From Salinactinospora qingdaonensis (GTDB taxonomy: Bacteria; Actinomycetota; Actinomycetes; Streptosporangiales; Streptosporangiaceae): a stretch of DNA of 64,000 bases. Shown piece by piece: positions 43,551 through 51,951 of this stretch. The position numbers and the translations under genes are program-made. The stretch lies in contig NZ_BAABDD010000002.1 in assembly GCF_039539445.1 (NCBI RefSeq), forward strand, positions 186,001-250,000. The letters are read 5' to 3'. Positions within the stretch are counted from its first letter, which is position 1; each line of letters opens with the position of its first letter. The notes under the pieces are model-generated. The model did no database searches and was not told the origin of the DNA. It was given only the letters and a program-made list of their open reading frames with translations.

Positions 43551-44864
43551 TTGACGGATACTGCCGCGTGCACGGACTTCACCGCCCTCGACCTGCCTCG
43601 CCAGGTCATCGAGGAACTCACGCGCAACGGGGTCACCACCCCTTTCCCGATCCAGGCCGCCACCATCCCCGACGCGCTCGCTGGTCGCGACGTCCTTGGC
43701 TGTGGCCGCACCGGTTCAGGCAAGACACTGGCTTTCGGGTTGCCCCTGCTGGCGAGGCTTGCCCGAGGACGCTCCACGTCCGGCAAACCCCGGGGGCTCA
43801 TCCTGGTTCCCACACGTGAGCTTGCTCACCAGGTCCGTGACGCGCTGCGCCCCTACGCGCGCCCCCTCGGCGTGCGGTTGGGCGACGTGGTCGGTGGTAG
43901 CTCTTACAGCCGCCAGATCAATGAACTACGCCGCGGTGTCGATGTGCTTATCGCCACTCCCGGGCGACTGACTGACCTGATCGAGCAGGGCGCCTGCGCC
44001 CTCGGTGACGTCGAGATGTCCATTCTCGACGAGGCCGACCAAATGTGTGACATGGGGTTCATGCCCCAGGTGAGCGAGCTGCTCAACCAGATTCGCCCTG
44101 GAACGCAGACCCTGCTGTTCTCCGCCACGCTCGACGGCGATGTCGACACCCTGGTCCGCCGTTACATGAACACTCCTACGACCCACTCGGTCGACCCCCC
44201 GGTCTCCCAGGTCACCACCATGGAGCACCACCTACTCAAGGTGCTGCCGCGCGACAAGAACCGCATCGTCACTCAGATCGCCGCCCGTGAGGGGCGTACC
44301 CTGCTGTTCGTGCGCAGCAAGCACCGCGCTGACGCCATCTCCGAACAACTCGTCAGCGTCGGCGTGCCGGCCGCCTCGCTGCACGGGGGCAAGAGCCAAA
44401 GCGTGCGCACCAAGACGCTGGCCAAGTTCCGCGAGGGCCGCATCCAGACCCTGGTCGCCACCGATGTCGCCGCCCGCGGCATCCACGTCGACGGCATCGA
44501 TCTCGTTCTCAACGTCGACCTGCCCAACGGCCACAAGGACTACCTGCACCGCGGTGGTCGTACCGCCCGTGCCGGCGAGTCGGGGCGCGTGGTCTCCCTC
44601 GTGGCTCCCAACCAGCGCCGTACGGCGCGCCGGCTGCTCAGCGATGCGGGCGTGCGTGCCGAACAGCACCTGGTCAACCCTGGCGATGCCCTGCTAGCCG
44701 ATGTCACCGGCGCCCAGGAGCCCTCTGGCGTGCCCTGGATCGAGCCCCCCGAGCCGCCGCGCGCCAACCGCAGCCGCCGTCCGCAGCGCGGCCGTAAGAG
44801 CCACCCTCGCCGCCGCGGTGAGCGCCGTAGCCACGAGAGCCGCTCGACACCTCAGCACCGCTAG
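43551..44864 (+). CDS. DEAD-box RNA helicase
   Basis: A roughly 437-residue ATP-dependent RNA helicase. Q motif TPFPIQAATIPDAL, motif I GRTGSGKT, Ia PTRELAHQ, Ib TPGRL, II LDEAD, III SATLD, IV LLFVRSKHRAD, V ATDVAARGIHVDGID and VI HRGGRTARAGESG are all present. The C-terminus (last 60 residues) is an Arg/Ser/Pro-rich RNA-binding tail. A TTG at 43551 follows GAGGAAGG by 10 bases and gives the usual start just before the Q motif; the frame is open to 43356, so the start is uncertain. A long perfect terminator follows. Role in ribosome assembly or cold response is inferred. Confidence 0.92.
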   Translation: MTDTAACTDFTALDLPRQVIEELTRNGVTTPFPIQAATIPDALAGRDVLGCGRTGSGKTLAFGLPLLARLARGRSTSGKPRGLILVPTRELAHQVRDALRPYARPLGVRLGDVVGGSSYSRQINELRRGVDVLIATPGRLTDLIEQGACALGDVEMSILDEADQMCDMGFMPQVSELLNQIRPGTQTLLFSATLDGDVDTLVRRYMNTPTTHSVDPPVSQVTTMEHHLLKVLPRDKNRIVTQIAAREGRTLLFVRSKHRADAISEQLVSVGVPAASLHGGKSQSVRTKTLAKFREGRIQTLVATDVAARGIHVDGIDLVLNVDLPNGHKDYLHRGGRTARAGESGRVVSLVAPNQRRTARRLLSDAGVRAEQHLVNPGDALLADVTGAQEPSGVPWIEPPEPPRANRSRRPQRGRKSHPRRRGERRSHESRSTPQHR

Positions 44865-44894
44865 GAGCGAGCAAGCCCGCTCCCGCCACGTCAC

Positions 44895-44935
44895 AACGGA
44901 CCGGACCGCCGACATCGTCGGCGGTCCGGTCCGTT
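44895..44935 (+). terminator. Strong terminator (19-bp stem)
   Basis: AACGGACCGGACCGCCGAC-ATC followed by its exact complement, 31 bp after the helicase gene. Confidence 0.85.
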
Positions 44936-45152
44936 GCCTGTGGCAGCAGTTCCCCGCACGGTCCCCTAGGCAGTGCCGTCACATGGCCACGCGAGCTGAG
45001 GCCGGTTGCCTACACTGCGTCAGTGTTGGGAAGAGCCGGGCGGCGGGCAGTGTTGATCTCGAAGGCGGCCGTGCACCGCTGGGCCACGGGCCCGACACGG
45101 CGGGATATCCGGCCGTGAGATCGCTCAGTAGCCATGGTGTAAGGGGTCACCT

Positions 45153-47087
45153 ATGCAAGAGGGGACGTGGAGCACGTTTCGCAGCTTCTCGCGGGACAAG
45201 GGGGTCACCAGCGAGCGGCTGAGCAGCGGCACCGTACGCCGAATCGCCGGCTACGCGCGTCCCTACCTGACTGAGCTCCTGCTGTTTTTGCTGTTGACCG
45301 CGCTCAATGGTGGCATCGTCGTGGCGACACCGCTGCTCACCAAGACCATCATCGACGACGGTGTCATCCCCGGCGACACCCAACTTGTCGTGTGGCTGGC
45401 CGTGGGGCTGGCGGGGTTGGCTCTGCTGGAGGCTGCCCTGACCCTCACCCAGCGCTGGTACTCGGCGCGCATCGGGGAGGGGCTCATTTACGACCTGCGC
45501 ACTCAAGTCTTCGACCACGTTCAGCGCATGTCGTTGGCGTTTTTCACGCGCACCCAGACCGGCTCGCTGATCAGCCGGCTCAACACCGATGTCATCGGCG
45601 CCCAGCGCGCCCTCACCACCACGCTCTCCTCCGTCGTCTCCAACGCGGTGAGTCTGGTCCTGGTGCTGGGCACCATGCTCCTGTTGTCCTGGCGCATCAC
45701 TTTGATCGTGCTGCTGTTGGTCCCCGTGTTCCTCATCCCCGCCAAAGTCTTCGGCCGCAGGCTCGCCGGCATCACCCGAGAAAGTATGCGCCTCGATGCC
45801 GAGATGAGTTCGGTCATGACTGAACGGTTCAACGTCGGCGGCGCCATGCTCGTCAAGCTCTACGGTCGCCCTGACGAGGAGTCCGCCCAGTTCTCCCGCC
45901 GTGCGGCCCGCGTGCGCGACATCGGGGTCACCTCCTCCATGTACAGCCGGATCTTCTTTACCGGACTCACCCTCATCGCCTCGCTCGCCACCGCCGTCGT
46001 CTACGGCCTGGGCGGGACGCTGGCGATCGGGGGCGCCGTTCAACTCGGCACCCTTGTCGCGTTGGCGACCCTGCTCACCCGGCTCTACGGCCCCCTCACG
46101 GCCCTGTCGAACGTGCACGTCGACATCATGACCGCCCTGGTCAGTTTCGACCGTGTCTTCGAGGTACTGGATCTGCGCCCGGCCATCTCCGACGCTCCGG
46201 GGGCGCGCGCTTTGCCCGCCGGCCCCGTGGGGCTGGAGTTCGACCGCGTCTCCTTCCGCTACCCAACTCCCGCCGAGGTGTCGTTGGCTTCGCTAGAGTC
46301 GGTGGCCATCACCGACCGGCAGGCCGATCCCGCCGGCGACACCACCTCCGGTGCCGACCCCGCCGCGCTCGTCCTCGACGAGGTCTCCTTCCGCGCCGAC
46401 CCCGGCGAGATGGTCGCCCTCGTCGGCCCTTCCGGAGCCGGCAAGACCACCATCACCCACCTCGTCACTCGGCTCTACGACCCCGTCGAAGGCAGCGTGC
46501 GGCTGGGCGGCCACGACCTGCGTGAGGTCACCGCCGACTCCCTGCGCGGCACGGTCGGTGTCGTCACTCAGGATGCGCACCTGTTCCACGACACCGTCGC
46601 GGAGAACCTGCGCTACGCTCGCCCCGACGCCACCGACGCCGAGATCGCCAGCGCGTTGCGGGCGGCCCGGTTGGACTACCTCACCACCGAGTTGCCCGAG
46701 GGACTCGACACCGTGGTGGGCGACCGTGGCTACCGACTCTCCGGCGGCGAGAAACAGCGCCTGGCCATCGCGCGGCTGCTCCTTAAGGCACCGGCGTTGG
46801 TCGTGCTCGACGAGGCCACCGCCCACCTTGACTCCGAGTCGGAAGCCGCGGTGCAGGAAGCTCTGGCCGAGGCACTGCGCGGCCGTACCTCCCTCATCAT
46901 CGCCCACCGCCTCTCCACCGTGCGCGAGGCCGACCGGATTCTGGTCCTCGACCATGGTCACCTCGTCGAGCACGGCACCCACCACGAGCTACTGGCCGCC
47001 GGCGGGCTGTACGCGCAGCTCTACCACACCCAGTTCGCGCCCCAGGAACCCAGCGTGCCGGCCGCCGAGGCCCCCGGGCGGGTGTGA
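45153..47087 (+). CDS. ABC exporter, fused permease-ATPase (half transporter)
   Basis: A 644-residue type IV ABC exporter half: six transmembrane helices (about 35-320) then an ATPase. Walker A is LVGPSGAGKTT, the Q-loop VVTQDAHLF, signature RLSGGEKQRLAI, Walker B ALVVLDEAT and the H-loop IIAHRLST. Between FRYPTP and LVLDEVSF there is an insertion of about 30 residues rich in Asp/Ala/Gly, splitting the start of the ATPase domain; I have no explanation for it. Likely a homodimer exporting lipids, peptides or drugs. ATG at 45153. Genes on either side are unrelated. Confidence 0.92.
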   Translation: MQEGTWSTFRSFSRDKGVTSERLSSGTVRRIAGYARPYLTELLLFLLLTALNGGIVVATPLLTKTIIDDGVIPGDTQLVVWLAVGLAGLALLEAALTLTQRWYSARIGEGLIYDLRTQVFDHVQRMSLAFFTRTQTGSLISRLNTDVIGAQRALTTTLSSVVSNAVSLVLVLGTMLLLSWRITLIVLLLVPVFLIPAKVFGRRLAGITRESMRLDAEMSSVMTERFNVGGAMLVKLYGRPDEESAQFSRRAARVRDIGVTSSMYSRIFFTGLTLIASLATAVVYGLGGTLAIGGAVQLGTLVALATLLTRLYGPLTALSNVHVDIMTALVSFDRVFEVLDLRPAISDAPGARALPAGPVGLEFDRVSFRYPTPAEVSLASLESVAITDRQADPAGDTTSGADPAALVLDEVSFRADPGEMVALVGPSGAGKTTITHLVTRLYDPVEGSVRLGGHDLREVTADSLRGTVGVVTQDAHLFHDTVAENLRYARPDATDAEIASALRAARLDYLTTELPEGLDTVVGDRGYRLSGGEKQRLAIARLLLKAPALVVLDEATAHLDSESEAAVQEALAEALRGRTSLIIAHRLSTVREADRILVLDHGHLVEHGTHHELLAAGGLYAQLYHTQFAPQEPSVPAAEAPGRV

Positions 47088-47238
47088 GTGCGAGGATGGG
47101 TTACCCAGGTGTACGACGCCGTTCCGTCGGGCACCTCGATGACCACCGCCCCCGGCACCAGCGCGCGCCGTGCCATCCCGCACCGGTGGCACCGCCGCCG
47201 CGCCGCCCCCGTGCCACTGATGAGAGAAATGAGCCCCC

Positions 47239-48252
47239 ATGCCCACGATGGCCAGAGAGATCCATCTCCTTGCCTACCCCGCCGGAGAGCCCCAGCCTGG
47301 TGACTTCACCCTCGTCGAACGCCCCTTGCCCGAGCCCCGCCACGGCGAGCTGCTGATCCGCAACCAGGCCATCTCGGTCGATCCCTACATGCGGGGCAAG
47401 ATGACCGGGAAACGCACCTACACCGCCCCCTACGAACTCAACGCACCGATGGAGGGCAGGGCGGTCGGGGTGGTCGAAGTCTCGCGCGACCCCGACTTCA
47501 CGGAGGGCACCGTGGTGCTGCACGATGCCGGCTGGCGCGATCGCGCCGTGGTGGGCTCCGGGCACGTCCGTGCGATCAATGTCATCGACGCGATCCCGGT
47601 CACCGCCCATCTGGGTGTCCTCGGCATGCCCGGGCGGACCGCCTACGTCGGGTTGTTCGAGAAGGCGCGGATGCGCGGCGGCGAAAGCGTCTTCGTCTCC
47701 GGGGCGGCCGGGGCCGTGGGCGGGCTCGTGGGCCAGTTGGCGCGACTGCGCGGCGCCTCCCGGGTCATTGGCAGCGCCGGGTCGGCCGAGAAGGTGGACT
47801 ACCTCGTCAACGAGTTGGGCTTCGACGCGGCCTTCAACTACAAGGACGGTCCCGTGGTCGAGCAGCTCAGCCAGCTCGCGCCCCATGGCATCGACATCTA
47901 CTTCGACAACGTCGGCGGCGACCATCTGGAGGCCGCTATGGCAGTGGCCAACCCCTTCGCCCGCTTCGCGCTGTGCGGGGCGATCTCGGGCTACAACGCC
48001 ACCGAGCCCCAGCCCGGTCCGCGCAACATGGCGCTGATCGTCACCAAGCGTCTTATGCTGCAAGGTTTCATCGTCACCGACACCTCCGATGCCACTGCCG
48101 ACTTCTACCGCGAGGTAGCCCCCGCTGTGGCCGACGGGCGGCTGAAGTTCCGCGAGACCGTGGTCGAGGGCTTGGAGAACGCGCCCGAGGCGTTCATCTC
48201 CATGCTGCGCGGGGCCAACACGGGCAAGATGGTGGTGCGGGTGGGGACCTGA
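47239..48252 (+). CDS. NADPH-dependent MDR-family oxidoreductase (CurA/leukotriene-B4 dehydrogenase-like)
   Basis: A 337-residue zinc-independent medium-chain reductase. SVDPYMRGKMTGKRTY and PMEGRAVGVVEVSRDPDF are the substrate-domain signatures; the NADPH site is VSGAAGAVGGLVGQLARLRG, with DNVGGDHLEAAM, and the C-terminal GKMVVRVG. Members reduce alpha,beta-unsaturated ketones and aldehydes; the real substrate is unknown. ATG at 47239 or 47248 both fit. Confidence 0.9.
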   Translation: MPTMAREIHLLAYPAGEPQPGDFTLVERPLPEPRHGELLIRNQAISVDPYMRGKMTGKRTYTAPYELNAPMEGRAVGVVEVSRDPDFTEGTVVLHDAGWRDRAVVGSGHVRAINVIDAIPVTAHLGVLGMPGRTAYVGLFEKARMRGGESVFVSGAAGAVGGLVGQLARLRGASRVIGSAGSAEKVDYLVNELGFDAAFNYKDGPVVEQLSQLAPHGIDIYFDNVGGDHLEAAMAVANPFARFALCGAISGYNATEPQPGPRNMALIVTKRLMLQGFIVTDTSDATADFYREVAPAVADGRLKFRETVVEGLENAPEAFISMLRGANTGKMVVRVGT

Positions 48253-48361
48253 GCCGTCGCCCACACCCCCGGGTCCGATCCGCAGATGGCGATCCCAACG
48301 AAGCACCACGCGCGAGCGTGAGGGGATGATTACAATGAGTCGTTGGAGAAGGGAGTCGAGT

Positions 48362-48925
48362 ATGGCGACGCCTACGGCTGCTGCGCCGGATGAACTCGAG
48401 CATCTGGCGGCGTCCGCGGAGGCCATCGAGGTCCCGAAGGGCTTCCGGGTCGAGATCATCGAAGGGAAAATCCTGGTGTCCCCCACACCGACAGGGTTAC
48501 ACGCTCTTCTGGTAATGGACGTGCATGACCAGATTCGGGCTGTGGCACCATCTGACCTGGGGTCGGTGGACCATGTCAGCCTCTCCCTGGCGTCGACCAG
48601 CCAGCGCTACGTCCCCGATCTCGTGGTGTGCCAGCGGAGCCTGTTGGACAGTGAAGAATGGCTTTTCCCCGCCGCTGAGGCGCTGCTGGTCATGGAGGTC
48701 ACATCTCCACGCAACGCCGAGATCGACCGTGAGATCAAGCCCCTGGGGTATGCGAGTGAGGGGGTCGAGCACTACCTGCTCATCGACCGGCAAAAGCGGT
48801 TGGTGACGCTGTCCAGCGGCCCAGAGAATCACACCTACCAGTTCCAGACGACAGTGCCGTTCGGCAAGCCGCTGGCGTTGCCGGAACCCTTCGCTGTCGA
48901 ACTGGATACGACCCGGTTCAAGTAG
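48362..48925 (+). CDS. Uma2-family (DUF820) PD-(D/E)XK protein
   Basis: A 187-residue member of the Uma2/DUF820 family, a restriction-endonuclease-like fold seen in many copies in cyanobacteria and actinomycetes. FRVEIIEGKILVSPTPTG is the N-terminal signature; the nuclease-like site is YVPDLVV, LLVMEVTSP and REIKPLGYASEGVEHYLLID. Whether members cut DNA is unproven for most. ATG at 48362 follows GAAGGGAG by 6 bases and is preferred over starts 36 bases upstream. Confidence 0.85.
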   Translation: MATPTAAAPDELEHLAASAEAIEVPKGFRVEIIEGKILVSPTPTGLHALLVMDVHDQIRAVAPSDLGSVDHVSLSLASTSQRYVPDLVVCQRSLLDSEEWLFPAAEALLVMEVTSPRNAEIDREIKPLGYASEGVEHYLLIDRQKRLVTLSSGPENHTYQFQTTVPFGKPLALPEPFAVELDTTRFK

Positions 48926-48930
48926 GGTTC

Positions 48931-49494
48931 TTGTCCGGCGTGAAACCTTCCGGAGAAAGGCGGTTTCCCGACCCCACTCCTGTGCCGTTGGTCGCCGGAG
49001 CTCTTTCGTTGCGGCCGTGGACCCCGGCCGACGGTCCCGAGCTCGACCGCATCGCCGCGCTGCCCGAGGTGGCCCGCTGGTGGGGACCGGAAGACTTCAG
49101 CGCTCCACCCGAGGAGGACACGCAGCGTTACACCATTCGGCTCGCCGAGCGAGTGTGCGGCATGATCCAGTTCTACGAGGAGTCCGATCCCGCCTACCGC
49201 CACGCCGGCATCGACATCTTCGTCGACCCGGCCGTGCGCGGGCGCCAGATCGGGGTGGCGGCCATCGTCACGCTGGCGCGGTGGCTGTGCGAGGCGCGGG
49301 GCCACCACCGGCTCATCATCGACCCGGCACTGGACAACGCCGCCGCCGTACGCGCCTACGAAAAGGCCGGCTTCTCCCGCGTGGGTGTGCTACGCCGCTA
49401 CTGGCGCGACCCCGTTGCCGACCGCTGGCGCGACGGGCTGCTGATGGACATGCTCGCCGAGGAGATCCCGCCAACGCCGCGGGTCACACCGTGA
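48931..49494 (+). CDS. GNAT acetyltransferase (AAC(6')-like)
   Basis: A 187-residue acetyltransferase close in pattern to the aminoglycoside 6'-N-acetyltransferase/RimJ mixed group: LSLRPWTPADGPELDRIA, ERVCGMIQFYEESDPAYRHAGIDIF, the acetyl-CoA loop VRGRQIGVAAIVTLARWL and IDPALDNAAAVRAYEKAGF. AAC(6')-Ib-like enzymes share GIDIFVDPAVRGRG..G and the final YWRDPV..RWRDGLLMD, both seen here, but in vivo resistance cannot be assumed. Starts at TTG 48931 or GTG 48940, five bases after the Uma2 stop. Confidence 0.82.
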   Translation: MSGVKPSGERRFPDPTPVPLVAGALSLRPWTPADGPELDRIAALPEVARWWGPEDFSAPPEEDTQRYTIRLAERVCGMIQFYEESDPAYRHAGIDIFVDPAVRGRQIGVAAIVTLARWLCEARGHHRLIIDPALDNAAAVRAYEKAGFSRVGVLRRYWRDPVADRWRDGLLMDMLAEEIPPTPRVTP

Positions 49495-49619
49495 ATCGGC
49501 GTGCGTGCCCGTCGGACGGTCGGATTTGTGCCACAGCTCCCGCAGCAAAACCGAACGTGAAAGCGTTTATCGGCTAGGATGCCCGGGAACATGCCGTCGA
49601 TCGACCGCGAGGAACCGCC

Positions 49620-50690
49620 GTGCCCGATGGGCCCTCAGGTGCCGCGCCGCGTCCCACGTCGCTGGGTGACTCTCTGGTTCCCGGATGGGACGGCGACGAC
49701 GACCTTCTCCCGCCCTCGGATTGGGGACGACGTCCGGGACAGCGACGCACCACCACCGTCTGGCTGTTCGCACTGTTCATCGCTGTGCTTGCGGCCGGCA
49801 ACGCTTGGCTGGCCGATCGGCTCACCGCCGAGGCGTTTTTGGCGTGGGCCACGATCTTCACGGCCATCAGCCTACAGGCGCTGCCGTTTCTGGTTTTCGG
49901 GGTCGCGCTGTCAGCGGCGCTGACCGCCTTCGTTCCGCCGTCGTTTTGGCAGCGCGCCGTTCCGCGCAACTCCGCCATGGCGGTACCGGTGGCCGGCGCC
50001 GCCGGTGCGGTGCTGCCCGGCTGCGAGTGTGCCTCAGTGCCGGTGGCCGGCGGGCTCATCCGGCGCGGTGTCGCTCCGGCGGCGGCCCTGACCTTCCTAT
50101 TGGCCGCACCGGCCATCAACCCGGTCGTGCTGGTGGCCACCGCGGTGGCTTTCCCCAACAGCCCGGAGATGGTGGCGGCGCGCTTCGTGGCCTCACTGAC
50201 CGCCGCGGTGGCGGTGGGCTGGCTCTGGGCGCGTTTTGGCCGGGGCGAGTGGCTGCGGATGCCGCGTAGCGACCACGCCCCCGGCGCCTCGAAGTGGCGC
50301 GTGTTCGCCGACTCGATGCGCCACGACATCATGCACGCCGGCGGTTACCTCGTGGTCGGCGGGCTGGCGGCGGCCACGCTGAACGTCGTCGTGCCCCGGG
50401 AGTGGGTCAGCGCCGTCGCCGACGTGCCGCTGCTGGCGGTTCTGGTGCTGTCGCTGCTGGCGATCCTGCTGTCGATCTGTTCGGAGGCCGACGCCTTCGT
50501 GGCGGCCAGCCTCAGCGCGTTTTCGCCCACCGCTCAGCTCGCCTTCCTCGTCGTCGGTCCGATGGTCGACCTCAAGCTCATCGCGTTGCAGGCGGGGACG
50601 TTCGGATGGGGCTTCGTGCGCCGGTTCGTGCCGCTGACCCTGCTGTTCACCGTGGTGTCGAGTCTGGTCGTGGGAGGGGTGCTGCTGTGA
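49620..50690 (+). CDS. UPF0718/ArsP_1-family permease
   Basis: A 356-residue integral membrane protein with about eight helices, of the DUF318 permease family that includes ArsP_1. The conserved thiol motif is LPGCECASVPVAGGLIRRG, followed by TFLLAAPAINPVVL; a second conserved block is SICSEADAFVAASLSAFS. GTG at 49620 follows GAGGAA. It is translationally coupled (GTGA) to the next gene; this pair is widespread in actinobacteria and Bacillus and in several species is under zinc control. An imperfect dyad (GTGAAAGCGTTTATC, 49559-49573) before a TAGGAT element lies upstream and could be the operator, but this is weak. Confidence 0.88.
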   Translation: MPDGPSGAAPRPTSLGDSLVPGWDGDDDLLPPSDWGRRPGQRRTTTVWLFALFIAVLAAGNAWLADRLTAEAFLAWATIFTAISLQALPFLVFGVALSAALTAFVPPSFWQRAVPRNSAMAVPVAGAAGAVLPGCECASVPVAGGLIRRGVAPAAALTFLLAAPAINPVVLVATAVAFPNSPEMVAARFVASLTAAVAVGWLWARFGRGEWLRMPRSDHAPGASKWRVFADSMRHDIMHAGGYLVVGGLAAATLNVVVPREWVSAVADVPLLAVLVLSLLAILLSICSEADAFVAASLSAFSPTAQLAFLVVGPMVDLKLIALQAGTFGWGFVRRFVPLTLLFTVVSSLVVGGVLL

Positions 50691-51478
50691 GCCGCATGGC
50701 GCAGGGGCTGGTGCTGGTGCTGTTGGGTGCCGCGGCGTTGAGTGCCACGCTCGCTGGTGACCTCTACCTCAACTATGTGCAGGCCGCGTTCCGTCCGTTC
50801 CTCATCACCGCGGGGGGTGTGCTGGTCGCGCTCGGGGCGGTGGTGGTGGCCGCCGACGTGCGCGCCGCCGTGCGCGGTGACGGAGCAGACGACGGTGGCG
50901 ACCCGGTCGAGTCCGGTGGGCAGGACCACCACGACCATGGTGCCGCCCATGGGCACGACCACGCGCACGGGCCGGGGGTAGCCTGGCTGTTACTCCTTCC
51001 GGTGATCGCGGTGTTTGCCGTCAGTCCACCCGCGCTGGGCGCCTACACCGCGGCCAACGCCCAGAGCGAACCCCCCAGCGGGGCGGCGCTCCAAGAGCCT
51101 GCCGACGCCGACGCGCTGGCGGCCTCCGCGCCCCCTGAGGAGCCGGTGGAGTTGAAGCTGCGCGAGTTCGTCGTGCGGGCGTGGACCGACGAAGAGCGCA
51201 GCCTCGCTGGACGCACGGTCCGGCTGACGGGGTTCGTGGTCCCCAACGACAGTGGCGAGGGCTGGTACCTGGCCCGGCTACAGATGGCCTGCTGTGCCGC
51301 TGACGCGATCGTCAACCGGGTGCTGATCACCAATGAGCCCGCGCCGCAGAAGGACAGTTGGTGGACGGTCGAGGGGCAGTGGGTCGAGCCTGAGGGGAAG
51401 TTGTTGGAGGTGCGCGACCACCGTTTCGAGGTGGCGCAGATGACTGAGGTCGTCAACCCTCCCGACCCTTACGAGTGA
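50687..51478 (+). CDS. TIGR03943 family (DUF1980) protein with His-rich loop
   Basis: A 263-residue protein with two or three N-terminal helices and a C-terminal extracytoplasmic domain. Between the helices is a loop DHHDHGAAHGHDHAHG, a likely metal-binding stretch. The C-terminal domain has GRTVRLTGFVVPNDSGEGWYLARLQMACCAADA, the Cys-Cys-containing signature of the family, ending VEGQWVEPEGKLL. GTG at 50687 overlaps the permease stop (GTGA). The permease/TIGR03943 pair probably forms one transport or metallochaperone system; zinc is favoured by the His-rich loop but not shown. Confidence 0.88.
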   Translation: MSRMAQGLVLVLLGAAALSATLAGDLYLNYVQAAFRPFLITAGGVLVALGAVVVAADVRAAVRGDGADDGGDPVESGGQDHHDHGAAHGHDHAHGPGVAWLLLLPVIAVFAVSPPALGAYTAANAQSEPPSGAALQEPADADALAASAPPEEPVELKLREFVVRAWTDEERSLAGRTVRLTGFVVPNDSGEGWYLARLQMACCAADAIVNRVLITNEPAPQKDSWWTVEGQWVEPEGKLLEVRDHRFEVAQMTEVVNPPDPYE

Positions 51479-51515
51479 CCGGCCGTGCCGCCCTGTGCTC
51501 GGCGAGCTGGGAATA

Positions 51516-51561
51516 GCCCCGGTGGGCGGAGGCAGCTGGGCCGCTTCGGCCGCACCGGGGC
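51516..51561. terminator. Bidirectional terminator
   Basis: GCCCCGGTG and CACCGGGGC form a 9-bp outer stem enclosing a smaller GGCCG-CTTC-GGCC hairpin, between the convergent TIGR03943 and inhibitor genes. Confidence 0.6.
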
Positions 51562-51570
51562 GTCGGAGGG

Positions 51571-51951
51571 CTAGAAGTCGAACACGCCGTCGGTCTGTAC
51601 CCCAGCCACGCAGGCGTTGGAGAACGTCTCCTCGTAGTCGACGGGGTTACCGGCCCAGGTGCCGTGTGCCTCGGCGGTGACGGGGGCGTAGTGCATCGGG
51701 CAGAACACCCCTTGCTCGGCGGGCAGCGACTTGAACCGGCCCCATACTGCTGTCAGGGAGGCGCAGGCTTCGTCGGCGGTGGGGTGGGTTCCGCCAGTGG
51801 GCAGGCAGGTCAGTGAGATCCGGTTGTCGGGGCCGCCGAGGCTGAGGGTGAGCTCCCCGATCGGGCTGCTCGCCGCATGTGCCGGGGTCGCCAGCCCAAG
51901 CCCGGCGGCGGTGAGGGCCGCGGCGGTCAATGCGATGAACTTTGTGCGCAC
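51571..51951 (-). CDS. Secreted subtilisin inhibitor (SSI family)
   Basis: A 126-residue precursor of a Streptomyces-subtilisin-inhibitor-like protein. The signal peptide (about 1-26) ends TPAHA. Four cysteines at 49, 63, 84 and 114 match the two SSI disulfides. The reactive loop is FCPMHYAPV: the residue two after the Cys, Met86, should be P1 as in SSI itself, with His87 as P1' in place of the usual Val. THPTADEAC and DYEETFSNAC are family signatures. GTG at 51951 has AGGGAGA 5 bases upstream. It inhibits extracellular subtilisin-type proteases and regulates the cell's own proteases in streptomycetes. Confidence 0.92.
   Translation of the reverse strand: MRTKFIALTAAALTAAGLGLATPAHAASSPIGELTLSLGGPDNRISLTCLPTGGTHPTADEACASLTAVWGRFKSLPAEQGVFCPMHYAPVTAEAHGTWAGNPVDYEETFSNACVAGVQTDGVFDF

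Noticed and set aside
48931..49494. Aminoglycoside resistance gene
   Set aside because: The GNAT resembles AAC(6') enzymes, but similar chromosomal acetyltransferases often have other substrates; called only as AAC(6')-like.
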